Assembly: GCF_035958815.1 (NCBI RefSeq)
Contig: NZ_CP108383.1
Location: 6,696,001-6,760,000, forward strand
Direction of reading: 5' to 3'
Source of the DNA: Nocardia sp. NBC_01327
GTDB lineage: Bacteria; Actinomycetota; Actinomycetes; Mycobacteriales; Mycobacteriaceae
Length of the DNA stretch: 64,000 bases
Shown here: positions 42,230 to 51,640 of the stretch, one piece after another
Position numbering within the stretch: the first letter of the stretch is position 1
Layout: every line of letters begins with the position of its first letter
The notes under the pieces: generated by a model
What the model was told of the DNA's origin: nothing
Database searches by the model: none
What the model saw: the letters and a program-made list of their open reading frames with translations, nothing else
Translations under genes and position numbers: made by a program

Positions 42230-43936
42230 TCAGGGTTTGTCAGGGGTGGGGGTTTCGCCTTCGTGGGCGGCTATCCAGGCGTGGCCGCGGGCGACGGCCT
42301 GGTCGAGGGGGCCGAGGAGGACGGTGGTGGCGGGGATGATGTCGTCGGCGCCTAGGAGGTCGGTGATGCCGGTGCGTTGGAGGGCCTGGGCCAGGGCTGG
42401 GCGCACGCCGGTGAGGATCAGTTGGCCGCCTTCGGCGTGCAGTTGGTTGGCGTAGCGGCGGAAGAGTTTCAGCATGGCGGAGGACGGGATGTCGGGGGCG
42501 GCACGCAGGACCAGGACCAGGACCGCATTGCGCGCGCCGGTGAAATCGGGCAGGCCCGCTTCCAGGCGCGGCAGTTCGGCGAAGAAGCTGGAGCCGTCGT
42601 AGTTGAGGACGGTCACCTCACCGGAGGTGAGGGTGGCGGGCACCGGGGCGGTCGACCACACACCGTCCGCACCGCGCTGCAGTGCGGTGAGTTCGGTTCC
42701 GCGCGTGGCCTGTACGCAGTAGAGCAGCAGCGACAGGATGGCGCCGATGACGATCGCCTGCTGCAGCGGCAGCTGGGTGGTCGCGGCGAAGGTGGCGAGC
42801 ATGGCGGCGGTGGAGAGTTTCGAGGTGCGCCAGACCATGACGATATCGGCGCGCTTACCCCAGATGAGCTCACCGCCGACCACCAGAATGAGTCCGCCGA
42901 TCACCGGCACCGGAATGCGTTCGGCCAGCTTGGCGCAGGTCAGCACCACCACGGCCAGGAAGATGCCGGAGATGACGCCGGCCCATCGGGTGCGCGCGCC
43001 GACACTGGCGGCGACACCGGTGCGCGAGAGCGAACCACCGGACGGCAGCGCCTGGAACAGGCCGCCACCGATATTGGCGACACCCTGGGAGATGAAGTCG
43101 CCGTTCATATTCGAGCGCGAACCGTCGGGATTGGGCATGGACGGCGCCACACCGGCGGCCTGCGCCAGCGCCACCATGGCCACCGACAGCGCGCCGGGCA
43201 GCAGATGCGGCATCGCATCCCAGTTCGGCAGCGACAGACCGGGTAGCGCGGCGGGGATCTCCGCAATCCCCCGCACCAGTTCGACATCCAGGCTCAGCGC
43301 GGCGACCGCGACACTGACCACCACCATGGCCACGAGCAGAGCCAGGGATTCGAGTTTCGGTATGGCCCGCGCGATCGCCCACACCGCGACGGTGGCGATC
43401 GCCACCCAGGTGGTCGTCGACTGCCAGTGCGATATGCCGGCCAGCCAGTTCCACACCTGCACCAGCTTGTTGTGCCCGCCCGGCTTGTAATCGGTGGCGT
43501 CCTTGAACACCCCGGTGATGATCTGCAGCGCGATACCGGTGGAGAAGCCGATCATGACCGCATTGGAGACGAAGCTGAGCACCACGCCCAGTCGCAGCAG
43601 CCCCATGAGCAACATGATCAGGCCGACCATAATGGCCAGCGCCGCAACGTTTCCGGTGCTGTGCGCATCCAGGCCCGCATCCGAGAGCACCGACTGCCCG
43701 GTCAGGGCGATGGCACTGGTGAGGGTGGTGACCATGAGCACCGTGGACGCGGTGAGCGAACCCAGAATGGGTGGCATCACACCGGCGTAGAGGCCTGCCA
43801 CCGGACTGAATCCGGCAATGGAGGCGTACGCCATGCCCTCGGGAATGCTGAACAGCCCGGTCGCCATACCGGCGGTCACATCGGCGGCGGTGGGCTTGCC
43901 GATCTTGGCGCGTGCGCGCGCGAGCACCGCGCTCAC
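42230..43936 (-). CDS. SulP-family inorganic anion transporter with STAS domain
   Basis: 568 residues. The 10-14 membrane segments start with the SulP signature IPEGMAYASIAGFSPVAGLY; SGGSLSRTGVAASVGARTRW is the conserved mid-protein loop. A C-terminal STAS domain (about 430-555: LVLVLRAAPDIPSSAMLKLF) follows. It probably imports sulfate or bicarbonate. Start chosen at GTG 43936 because a 14-codon leader with strong ribosome site ends with a GTGA overlap there. It lies downstream of the large LuxR regulator on the same strand. Confidence 0.92.
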   Translation of the reverse strand: MSAVLARARAKIGKPTAADVTAGMATGLFSIPEGMAYASIAGFSPVAGLYAGVMPPILGSLTASTVLMVTTLTSAIALTGQSVLSDAGLDAHSTGNVAALAIMVGLIMLLMGLLRLGVVLSFVSNAVMIGFSTGIALQIITGVFKDATDYKPGGHNKLVQVWNWLAGISHWQSTTTWVAIATVAVWAIARAIPKLESLALLVAMVVVSVAVAALSLDVELVRGIAEIPAALPGLSLPNWDAMPHLLPGALSVAMVALAQAAGVAPSMPNPDGSRSNMNGDFISQGVANIGGGLFQALPSGGSLSRTGVAASVGARTRWAGVISGIFLAVVVLTCAKLAERIPVPVIGGLILVVGGELIWGKRADIVMVWRTSKLSTAAMLATFAATTQLPLQQAIVIGAILSLLLYCVQATRGTELTALQRGADGVWSTAPVPATLTSGEVTVLNYDGSSFFAELPRLEAGLPDFTGARNAVLVLVLRAAPDIPSSAMLKLFRRYANQLHAEGGQLILTGVRPALAQALQRTGITDLLGADDIIPATTVLLGPLDQAVARGHAWIAAHEGETPTPDKP

Positions 43937-43977
43937 CACGATCTGTTCCCCAGCCCGCCGAATAGCTGCGCAACCAT
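43933..43977 (-). CDS. 14-codon leader ORF overlapping the sulP start
   Basis: ATG at 43977 is preceded by AGGAGG at a four-base spacing, the only strong ribosome site before sulP. The frame codes MVAQLFGGLGNRSW and stops with TGA inside GTGA at the sulP start. Ribosomes ending here would restart on sulP, so sulP is probably translated by coupling. Whether the peptide has a regulatory role cannot be seen. Confidence 0.5.
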   Translation of the reverse strand: MVAQLFGGLGNRSW

Positions 43978-44067
43978 GATGCCTCCTGTCGGCGTGGCGA
44001 TGTCGATCACTGCTCGACCCTCGTCGACCGGGGGCGGTCTGTCTTCACACGCCACGGGTGAAGTCGA

Positions 44068-46683
44068 TCAGAGCCAGCCCGAGTGCCGGGCGCGATCCAT
44101 CGCGCCCAGTCGCGAATTGGCATCCAGCTTCGAATAGATGCCGCGCAGATGAGTTTTCACGGTATTGATGGACACCCCCAGATCGGTGGCGATCTGCTGT
44201 GCGGTGCGACCGGACGGCAGCTGCTTCAACACGACCATCTCGGTATCGGTGAGCGGCGGATTCGAAGCCCGCTGCCGGGAATTGGGGTGACGTCGAATCA
44301 GCTCGGCGAAGGCATCGTAGTTGCCGAATCGGCCCGCATAGGTATCGAGCAGATCGACGGCATGCGGAATATCGAAGAAGGGACGCAGAATTCGCTCCGG
44401 CGCGGCAGTGCGCAGCGCTTTCTCGATACCGCTGTGCACCTTTGCCGAACTACTCGAATCTTGCTGCGACAGGGCGTGCAGCAACCATCCGGTAATCGCG
44501 GTGACCGGGTGCAGGGTGTCCGCGATCGCGAGCAGCGGATCCAGCAGTGTGCGGGTGGTGTTCGGCCGATTGGCGGCCTGCGCCAGAGCGGCGCGGGCCA
44601 CCGTGATCTCGGGCGTATCGCCGATGGCGATGCGCGCCCGCTCGACCAGCAGCAGCGCGCTGTGCGGCTCGTGCACCCGCAGCATCACCCAGACCGCGTG
44701 CGGAATCAGCCCGCTGCTGGTCACCGGGGCCGGATGCTTGGCCAGCAGTTCGAGCAGACAGTGCCGCACGGCCTCGGCCGCGGCGCCCTTGTCGGCGGCG
44801 CGCTCGAACTGCAGCAGCAGCCCGACCACCTGCGCATGGCAACCGCCGACGGGGCCGATCGAACCGTCCCGGCGGGCGTGGCCGGCCAGCGCGGCGGCGA
44901 TGTAGTCCGGATTCGGTTCCTCACCATGCAGATACGCGCCCAGCGCCGCGAGCGTCATCGCCTGTGTGGTGTCGGCGCTCAGCGGCACGTCATCCGCGGT
45001 GGCGATGGCGAGACTGCGTTCGGCCCGCTCCCGCATGGTGGTGACCGCACCGACAACACCGGCCGCCAGGGCCAGCCGGGTCACCGCGTGAATGGCCAGG
45101 CGCGGTCGCCCCGCGTGCTCGGCCAGGGCCAGACCGGATTTCAGCAACTGCTCGCCGCGCTCCACCTCACCGCGCGCGACCAGGGCGGTCGCGGTCTGGA
45201 TGGCCGCATAGCAGTCGATGTCCGCCTGGCCTGTGGAGGGAATCGACTCGGGAATCTCGAACTCGCCCAGGGCGATACCGCCCGAGACCGCGAGATCGGC
45301 GGTGATGGCCAGGGTGAGCGAGGCGAGCCAGCAGGCGGGCACGAAAGATTCGCACTGCTCACCGCGGGCCCGGGCGACCGCGAGATAGGCCGCCGCATCA
45401 GCGGTGTCGCCGCCGATCAGCGCGGCCACCACCCGCAGCAGCCAGACGAACGGATCATCCGCGAGCGCGGGCTGGGACCGCTGCAGCTGTTCGAAGAGGT
45501 CGGCGCCGTCACCATCGAGCACCATGGCCATGCCGGCGTCCGACAGGAACTCCGTCAGCGCGCCGCGGTCGGGCACCTCGAGTAGCTGACGCAGCGCCTG
45601 CGACCGCAGACCCAGGTCCCGGAACCAGTCGGCAGCGCGAATATGCAGCTCCGAGCGGTTCTCCCGGCCCAGGCGATTGGCCTCGGCACGAAAGTGCGAG
45701 CGCAGGATCGGGTGATATTCGAACCACTGCTCACCGTCGCTCAGCGTGCTGGTGAGCGGGAATTCGAGCCGCCCGAGCTCGTGCATCGCATGCTCGGCGC
45801 CGTCGCCGACCAGTGCGTCGGCCAGCGATTCGGTGAAGGTGTCGAGAATGCTGGTGTAGGTCAGGAACATTCGCAGATGCACCGGCAGGTCGGTGATGAA
45901 TTCGTCGGCCAGATAATCGGATACGGCATGCGGTGCGCGGGCCAGCGCGGTCAGCGCCGCGGCATGCTCGGCCGGATGATCGGCGAGCTGGCTGGCGACG
46001 ATCCGGACCAGCGCGGGCCAGCCCTCGGTCAGCTCCAGCACGGTCGCGACCTCGGCCTCGCTGAGCCGGCACCCGTGCTGCCCGCACAGCTCGGCGACCT
46101 GTCCGGCGGTCAGGGTGAGATCGCCGAAACCGAGCCGGGTCAGGCCGCCGCGCAGGTCCAGCGAATGCCAGCGCAGCGGCGGCGCGACGCGGCCGGAGAT
46201 GATCGTGGTGACGGTCAGCGGCGAATTCTGCAGGAAGTGTTCGAGTCCCGCGAGCACGTGTGCGTCGGTGAGCAGATGCGCGTCGTCGATCACCAGCACG
46301 GTCGGGGTGGCATGACTGGCCAGCGCCGCGCCCAGCGCGACGGCATCGGAGATCTGCGTGGCGGGCATCATGCGGCGGGGCGCGTCGGTGACGGTGACGC
46401 CCAGCGCGTGGCGCAGTGCGGCCCAGAAAACCGTGCCCTCGTTCATCTCGTCGGTGACCGTGCACCAGGCGACGCCGGTGCGCAGATACGGGCCGCCGTC
46501 GCGGTGCTCCAGCCAGTCCGCCAGCAGGACGGACTTGCCGCTACCGGCGGGCGCGCAAATCAGCAGCACACTCGTATTAGCCGTATCCACAGCACTATCG
46601 AGACGTTTCTCCAGACCCGGCCGGGAAATCGTTGGAAAAGCTGGAATCGGAACGCCAGAGGGCCGAACCAACGGAATTGTCAC
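44068..46683 (-). CDS. Large LuxR-family regulator (MalT/LAL type) with ATPase domain
   Basis: 871 residues. Walker A APAGSGKS at 44-51 and Walker B TVLVIDDAHLL near 122 define the STAND ATPase; a long helical repeat region follows (about 350-780), and a LuxR HTH ends the protein (about 805-865: LTDTEMVVLKQLPSGRTAQQIATDLGVSINTVKTHLRGIYSKL). This is the MalT/LAL layout, a signal-responsive activator. The sulP gene begins about 90 bases after its stop on the same strand, so sulP may be in its operon. Divergent from a GAP-family membrane protein. Confidence 0.9.
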   Translation of the reverse strand: MTIPLVRPSGVPIPAFPTISRPGLEKRLDSAVDTANTSVLLICAPAGSGKSVLLADWLEHRDGGPYLRTGVAWCTVTDEMNEGTVFWAALRHALGVTVTDAPRRMMPATQISDAVALGAALASHATPTVLVIDDAHLLTDAHVLAGLEHFLQNSPLTVTTIISGRVAPPLRWHSLDLRGGLTRLGFGDLTLTAGQVAELCGQHGCRLSEAEVATVLELTEGWPALVRIVASQLADHPAEHAAALTALARAPHAVSDYLADEFITDLPVHLRMFLTYTSILDTFTESLADALVGDGAEHAMHELGRLEFPLTSTLSDGEQWFEYHPILRSHFRAEANRLGRENRSELHIRAADWFRDLGLRSQALRQLLEVPDRGALTEFLSDAGMAMVLDGDGADLFEQLQRSQPALADDPFVWLLRVVAALIGGDTADAAAYLAVARARGEQCESFVPACWLASLTLAITADLAVSGGIALGEFEIPESIPSTGQADIDCYAAIQTATALVARGEVERGEQLLKSGLALAEHAGRPRLAIHAVTRLALAAGVVGAVTTMRERAERSLAIATADDVPLSADTTQAMTLAALGAYLHGEEPNPDYIAAALAGHARRDGSIGPVGGCHAQVVGLLLQFERAADKGAAAEAVRHCLLELLAKHPAPVTSSGLIPHAVWVMLRVHEPHSALLLVERARIAIGDTPEITVARAALAQAANRPNTTRTLLDPLLAIADTLHPVTAITGWLLHALSQQDSSSSAKVHSGIEKALRTAAPERILRPFFDIPHAVDLLDTYAGRFGNYDAFAELIRRHPNSRQRASNPPLTDTEMVVLKQLPSGRTAQQIATDLGVSINTVKTHLRGIYSKLDANSRLGAMDRARHSGWL

Positions 46684-46866
46684 CGTGCCTCCTGCACCGA
46701 GTGCCGATACTTCGCCAACGCTGCTGCGTGGGCGAATTTACCGGATGGGAGTGCTGTGAGTGTGAACCCGTTTGATCTTGGTGTGTCCATGTCTATCAAA
46801 TACTGCACGCCCGGGTCATCCGAAATGGGTGATGCCGCTTACACACGCCGGGGCTATGTTTCCGGC

Positions 46867-47529
46867 ATGGGCTCAGTAATCGGGAATCTGCTACCGCTCG
46901 CCGTCGGTGTGGCCATCTCACCGATCCCGATCGTCGCCGTCATTCTGATGTTGCTCGCGCGTAATGCGGGCGGCGCCAGTCTCGGATTCGCGGTCGGCTG
47001 GGTCGGCGGCATCGTGATCGCCACCGGAATCTTCGTGCTGCTGGCCGGATCGATCGATACCGGCGGCCACACGGGCGCGCACGCGACGCTCTTCGGCTGG
47101 ATTCGCATCGGGCTCGGCCTGCTGCTCATCGCTCTCGCGGGCAAGCAGTGGAGCGCCCGCGCCGATACCTCGACACCGCAGTGGATGCGGGCCATCGACG
47201 AGGTCACCTTCCCGAAAGCCCTCGGGCTCGGCGCACTGCTGTCCGCGGTCAATCCGAAGAACCTGCTGCTGTGCGTCTCGGCCGGCGTGGCCATCGGTAC
47301 CGGAACCCTTTCCGGCGGTGGCGAATTCATCGCCCTGATCATCTTCACGGTGCTGGCGGCCGCCACCGTGCTCGTTCCGGTGCTCGGGTATCAGGTCGCC
47401 GCCGAGCGCATCCGGCCCACGCTGGACTCGCTGAAGAACTGGCTGCAGGCGAACAATCACATGGTGATGGCCATTCTGCTGCTGGTCATGGGGAGCGTCG
47501 TGCTCGGCAAGGGCATCGAGGCGCTCTGA
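46867..47529 (+). CDS. GAP-family membrane protein (LysE/Sap-like)
   Basis: 220 residues from ATG at 46867 with six predicted membrane segments; GNLLPLAVGVAISPIPIVAVILML and PKALGLGALLSAVNPKNLLL are characteristic of the Sap/GAP family, related to LysE exporters. Mycobacterial Sap is linked to sulfolipid transport and GAP to glycopeptidolipid transport. An upstream in-frame ATG at 46789 exists but would add residues without membrane character. The region between it and luxR carries a TTTGAT/ATCAAA inverted repeat (46771-46800). Confidence 0.8.
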   Translation: MGSVIGNLLPLAVGVAISPIPIVAVILMLLARNAGGASLGFAVGWVGGIVIATGIFVLLAGSIDTGGHTGAHATLFGWIRIGLGLLLIALAGKQWSARADTSTPQWMRAIDEVTFPKALGLGALLSAVNPKNLLLCVSAGVAIGTGTLSGGGEFIALIIFTVLAAATVLVPVLGYQVAAERIRPTLDSLKNWLQANNHMVMAILLLVMGSVVLGKGIEAL

Positions 47530-47535
47530 GCCGGT

Positions 47536-48402
47536 TTACGACGACACACTGGCGGGCGTGCGCGAAATGCGGCCGCCCAGGCGCTCGTTGACGACAAAAC
47601 CGTGCTGCCTGCACCAGGCCGCCAACCGGGGAACCGCCGAATCGTCATCGCGGTAGGTGGGGACCAGCTGACCGACGATGTAGAGGTGATGGGCGTCGGC
47701 GGCGCGGCAGAGGTGCTGTAGCGTCGCGGTGCCCAGGCCGGTGCCGCGCAGTTCGGGATTGACGGTGATGTTGTCGAGTTTGATGGTGTCGGCGTACACG
47801 TCGAACACCACGTCGACGAGATGGTCACTGCGGCGCAGGGTTTCGATATCCGACGGCAGTGGGCGCAGTACGCCGGGCAGATGATCGGCCAGTCGTGTTC
47901 TCGCGCCGTCGTCGGGGGCGGCGCGGGTCACGACGAGCAGTTGCTCGGTCAGATCCGAGACCGCGATGCGATCGCCCAGCGCGGCCAGTGGACGCGCATC
48001 CGCGCTGTTCTCGGTGATCACCCGCAGCTGCCGGACCCAGTGCGGTGCGGTCGGCTCGTACTCGGCGGTGAGCTCGGCAAGGGTGGATTCCAGCCCGACC
48101 ACGGCGTCACGGCTGCGCAGATAGCCGCCCGACAGCGCGCCCCAGCGGCGATCGTCCGCGCCCACCCCGTGCTGTGCCAGTTCCCGCAGCAGCACATCGC
48201 GGCGACCCGACGCATTGGCGATCGGCGCGCCCGGCAGCCGGTGCAACCAGCGCCGCCACCCGCCGAGGTTGGCGCGAATGCGGCTGGCCGCGACATCACC
48301 ACTGGCCGCCAGGTAGTTGCACAGGGCTTGCTGACGTCGGTCCAGTAGCTCCTGCGCATGATCGGACCCTGGCCGATCGGGTAGCGAATTGCCGTCACTC
48401 AT
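47536..48402 (-). CDS. GNAT-fold acetyltransferase with unknown N-terminal domain
   Basis: 288 residues from ATG at 48402. The first 180 residues form a helical, charged domain I do not recognise (ELLDRRQQALCNYLAASGDVAA). The C-terminal third carries the acetyl-CoA motif NITVNPELRGTGLGTATLQHL with HHLYIVGQLVPTYRDDDS after it, a plain GNAT motif A. Probably an acetyltransferase or acyl-CoA-binding regulator; the acceptor is unknown. Converges on the GAP gene with six bases between the stops. Confidence 0.72.
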   Translation of the reverse strand: MSDGNSLPDRPGSDHAQELLDRRQQALCNYLAASGDVAASRIRANLGGWRRWLHRLPGAPIANASGRRDVLLRELAQHGVGADDRRWGALSGGYLRSRDAVVGLESTLAELTAEYEPTAPHWVRQLRVITENSADARPLAALGDRIAVSDLTEQLLVVTRAAPDDGARTRLADHLPGVLRPLPSDIETLRRSDHLVDVVFDVYADTIKLDNITVNPELRGTGLGTATLQHLCRAADAHHLYIVGQLVPTYRDDDSAVPRLAAWCRQHGFVVNERLGGRISRTPASVSS

Positions 48403-48490
48403 AGCAACCAAGCTAGCGTTCAGTGCACCGCTAGCAGGCAACCGGCGCGCTCGTGATTTTCCACACTGGGTGGTCGAAGCCCTCGCGAAG

Positions 48491-49564
48491 TCAGCGCGGC
48501 ATGGTTTGCTGATAGTTCCAGACGGGGTTCGGGGGCGGCCGATAATCCGCCAGCGCCGTGACCCGATCGATCAGATCACGCTCGAAACGTCGCGCCTGCG
48601 GGCGACTCATCCGCATCGAATACCGAAGACCGGCACGGGCTCTGCGCCGACTGCGGCGGGTAAGCAGCTGCGCCAGCTGGGGTTCCGCACCCAGGGTGCG
48701 GGCGATCGGCTGAGAGATGGTGGCGCGCAACCATTTCCGTTCGGTGCCCAGCACCCAGCGGTAGGCCAGGCCGAAGATGATCAGATCGACCACGACCGGC
48801 AGGAACAGCACCAGCACCGCGGGACCGTGCGATCGCGGCGCGTCGAAAATGGCGTGCATGGCGACGGCCAGGCCGTAGAAGAGGGCGAACACACCCACCC
48901 GCCAGGCCCAGGAACGATCGGTACGGATGAGCAGCAGCACCACGCCGACACCGGCGAGCGCCGACATCGCCCAGTGCGAAGTGAGGGCGGTGATCAGGCG
49001 CAGCACCGCCACGATGAGCACATCGGCCACCGGTTCCTGCGGCGCGGCCAGCGCGGTCTGCGCGCTGTAGAGCACGTCCTCGGCGATCTGCGCGCCCAGA
49101 CCCACGAAGCCGCCAATCAGCAGACCGTGCACGGGACGGCTCAGCAGCGGACGGAACAGCACCGCGACCACCGCGATGCCGATGACCTTGATGAACTCCT
49201 CGTCGATGGGCGCGGCGATGGCGGACTGCCAGCTGATCGCGAACCGGTCCCCCGCCAGATTCGTGATCACCGCGGTCACATTGTCATTGGCCCACAGCGC
49301 CATGCCCGGCCACACGGTGAAACCCCAGAGGAATCCCATGACAATCGGCGCGATCAGCCTGCGGCGGGCCCGAAACGGGTCCAGCGCGAACAGGATCGCC
49401 CCGAAAACGAACAGCGTCAGGGCGGTGATCGGCAGTGCCGCCAGCGCCGGCGTGCCGCCGAACCAGATCAGGCCCGCCGCCTGGAGCACGAACCACAGCG
49501 GCCCGAGAACCACCGCACAGCAGTACACCCAGAACAGAGCCGACCGCGGCTGGAACCACCTCAT
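48491..49564 (-). CDS. PrsW-family intramembrane metalloprotease
   Basis: 357 residues with about eight membrane segments. The PrsW motifs are present in order: DEEFIKVIGI near 132 (EExxK-type), GLGAQIAEDVLYS near 165, HWAMSALAGVG near 205, and HAIFDA near 250. PrsW cleaves anti-sigma factors in Bacillus; no anti-sigma gene is nearby. The cytoplasmic C-terminal tail (about 280-357) is Arg-rich. The start overlaps the stop of the upstream exported-type protein (ATGA). Confidence 0.9.
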   Translation of the reverse strand: MRWFQPRSALFWVYCCAVVLGPLWFVLQAAGLIWFGGTPALAALPITALTLFVFGAILFALDPFRARRRLIAPIVMGFLWGFTVWPGMALWANDNVTAVITNLAGDRFAISWQSAIAAPIDEEFIKVIGIAVVAVLFRPLLSRPVHGLLIGGFVGLGAQIAEDVLYSAQTALAAPQEPVADVLIVAVLRLITALTSHWAMSALAGVGVVLLLIRTDRSWAWRVGVFALFYGLAVAMHAIFDAPRSHGPAVLVLFLPVVVDLIIFGLAYRWVLGTERKWLRATISQPIARTLGAEPQLAQLLTRRSRRRARAGLRYSMRMSRPQARRFERDLIDRVTALADYRPPPNPVWNYQQTMPR

Positions 49565-50130
49565 GCCTGCACCGCCCGGCTCGATTCGAGCACGGTCTGG
49601 ATGAGCGCGCGACCCGCCTCGGGGGTCGAACCGCTGACGGTGATCGTCACCCCGACATCACCGCTGTTGGCCACCGCGCACACCCCGCCCGTCACCTTGG
49701 GCAGCACACACAGCAGTCCGTGGAAGGAACCCGCATCGACGGTGCCGCCGTCGAAATGCGCCTTCGGATCACTCGCGCGGATCGGCAGCAGCATTCGCGG
49801 GCCCGCGACATCGAAGTCGGTGATGCCGTAGACCGCGGAGATGCCGAGCCGCGTGTCACCGTCCTCGGAGCGGAACAGCGCCCGGGACTCGTCGCCGGTG
49901 GCGACGCGGCGCATCGCCTCCGGGACCGCGAAGGTGACGGCATTGTTCGGATCCGCGTTCGAATCCAGCGAGCCGAATCCGGTGGCGGTCAGCGTGATGT
50001 GGGCGCCGGCGGCAACGGCGGTTTCCCGGGTCGGCACCACGGCGTTCAGCACCGCGGGCACCACCGCGATCGCGGCCAGCGCGCCGACGGTCGCCAGCGC
50101 GGGCACCACCGAATGAACAAGACGCACCAT
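49561..50130 (-). CDS. Exported or membrane-anchored protein, unknown, PrsW partner
   Basis: 189 residues from ATG at 50130, with one N-terminal hydrophobic segment (VVPALATVGALAAIAVVPAVL) serving as signal anchor. The remainder is a beta-rich extracytoplasmic domain (ITLTATGFGSLDSN, ISAVYGITDFDVAG) with Cys pair near residues 142 and 151. No family recognised. It is translationally coupled to PrsW (4-base overlap) and could be its substrate or accessory, by position only. Confidence 0.6.
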   Translation of the reverse strand: MVRLVHSVVPALATVGALAAIAVVPAVLNAVVPTRETAVAAGAHITLTATGFGSLDSNADPNNAVTFAVPEAMRRVATGDESRALFRSEDGDTRLGISAVYGITDFDVAGPRMLLPIRASDPKAHFDGGTVDAGSFHGLLCVLPKVTGGVCAVANSGDVGVTITVSGSTPEAGRALIQTVLESSRAVQA

Positions 50131-50342
50131 CAGTTCCAGCCTCCCGGTCCGTGCGGTACGCCGGCCACAGCGGCACGCGCCCGAATGGGATCGGTGGCCG
50201 GGCAAGCCTCCGCCTGACGATTGTCGCGAGTTAACCACATTCCAGCGCAACGACCGGGAATGCACGCCGGTGCCCACCCGAGGGATTCGGCTCCCGGAGC
50301 AGTTCTCCGAGAGCCGAATTCGCACCGCGTGCGGTGCTGCCG

Positions 50343-51191
50343 CTAGAACAGATTCGCCAGCCCCGACAGCGGGCCGGGCAGTCCGGCCACGTGGTTCTTC
50401 ACACCGGTCAGCACCGGATTGGGGGTCGCGGCCCGGAGCCGATCGAGTTCGGTCTGCATGGTCGCGACCGTCTCCTCGTAGTAGCCCTCGACCAGATCCG
50501 CATCCTCCGGATCACCCGGCTGCGTCGACCAATCCAGCGCGGGCAGGAAGCTCACATCCACATGCGAGGGCAGCGGGATCTGCGGCAGAATCGGCGCCAC
50601 CCCGAAGGGCAGGCCGACGGTGTACGGAAACACCTTGGCGCGCACCAGCTTGTCGAGGCCGAGCAGTTTGGCGGTGCGCTCACCGCGGCTCAGTACGAAG
50701 ATCGAATCGTGGCCGCCGTTGGCGACCGCCGGGATCACCGGCACGCCCATTTTGAGCGCCAGCCGGATGAAACCCTTGCGGCCGGCGAAATCCACCTTGC
50801 CGCGATCGGTCCAGGGGCGGCACGCCTCCCAGTCCCCGCCCGGGTAGACCATGACCGCGCCGCCGTCCTTGAGCCCGTTCGTGGCCGCCTCCTGCGAGGC
50901 CGGAATCACACCGAACGTACGTAGCGTGTCACCGAGACCCGGTGCGCGCAAAAGGATTTCATGTGCCACACCGTAGGTGGGCTCGTTCGGGCGGCGGTCC
51001 AGGGCCGCCATGAAGGTGATCCACACCTCGGGCGCCCAGTAGATCGACGAGTGATTGCCGATCACGAGCACCGGGCCGGATGCCGGCAGATTCTCGATGC
51101 CGGTCACCTTCGGCGTGAAGTAGCTGGTGTAGGCCCGGGCCACCGGAAGCAGCGGGTGGTTCGGGTCGGGAAGTACCGTCGTATTACTCAT
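50343..51191 (-). CDS. Lysophospholipid acyltransferase-like protein
   Basis: 282 residues from ATG at 51191. PlsC-type fold: VLVIGNHSSIYWAPEVW (motif 1) near residue 45, MVYPGGDWEACRPW (motif 3 region) near 120, GVPVIPAVANGGHDSIF after that. In motif 1 the HX4D Asp is replaced (HSSIYW), with a Glu three residues further on, as in some mycobacterial acyltransferases. It would transfer acyl chains to glycerol phospholipids or glycolipids. An AAGCAATTGCTT palindrome lies 224 bases upstream. Confidence 0.8.
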   Translation of the reverse strand: MSNTTVLPDPNHPLLPVARAYTSYFTPKVTGIENLPASGPVLVIGNHSSIYWAPEVWITFMAALDRRPNEPTYGVAHEILLRAPGLGDTLRTFGVIPASQEAATNGLKDGGAVMVYPGGDWEACRPWTDRGKVDFAGRKGFIRLALKMGVPVIPAVANGGHDSIFVLSRGERTAKLLGLDKLVRAKVFPYTVGLPFGVAPILPQIPLPSHVDVSFLPALDWSTQPGDPEDADLVEGYYEETVATMQTELDRLRAATPNPVLTGVKNHVAGLPGPLSGLANLF

Positions 51192-51414
51192 GGGTGTGTT
51201 CCTGTCGTATTGCCTTGCCGGAGACGAGCGGCACGCGACTACACACACTGACGCTGATCGAGCGACGTCGAGCCGAATTTCATTGCCCCCGGCCACATCC
51301 CCATTGATTGTCCCGACGGTCGCGTGGAGCGATCCAGTGTGGCAGTGCGTGTGCGTCGCAACGTTGCGACCTGTGCCCGTCACCGTCCTCCTGCCCTTTC
51401 GAGGTTATCAACCC

Positions 51415-51426
51415 AAGCAATTGCTT
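51415..51426. promoter_or_regulatory. AAGCAATTGCTT palindrome
   Basis: A perfect 12-base palindrome upstream of the acyltransferase. It resembles the KstR2-like sites at 475 and 19566 (CCAAGCA then CTTG) but fits the consensus with two mismatches. Possibly a TetR-type operator. Confidence 0.4.
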
Positions 51427-51588
51427 GTTAGGAAGTGTGCGAAACCCAACATCCCCGGCGTGAATTCAGCGAAGGTGGGTACCTCAACCCTAGGATGCAT
51501 ATTTGCTCTGACTCTTTGCGTCGTGGCTATGATCTTGCGGCGCAATGCAACTGGACGCATATGCACCTGACCCGAGGGGTCCCCCGGG

Positions 51589-51617
51589 TTGACATGCCCG
51601 CAACACATAGTTAGATG
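51589..51617 (+). promoter_or_regulatory. Sigma-70-like promoter facing the ABC permease 3' end
   Basis: TTGACA (51589-51594) and TAGATG (51612-51617) with a 17-base spacer. It reads toward the minus-strand ABC exporter, so a transcript would be antisense to its 3' part and would begin with the terminator hairpin. No plus-strand gene follows. Confidence 0.4.
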
Positions 51618-51640
51618 CGCATATCCGTGTAGACGAATAT

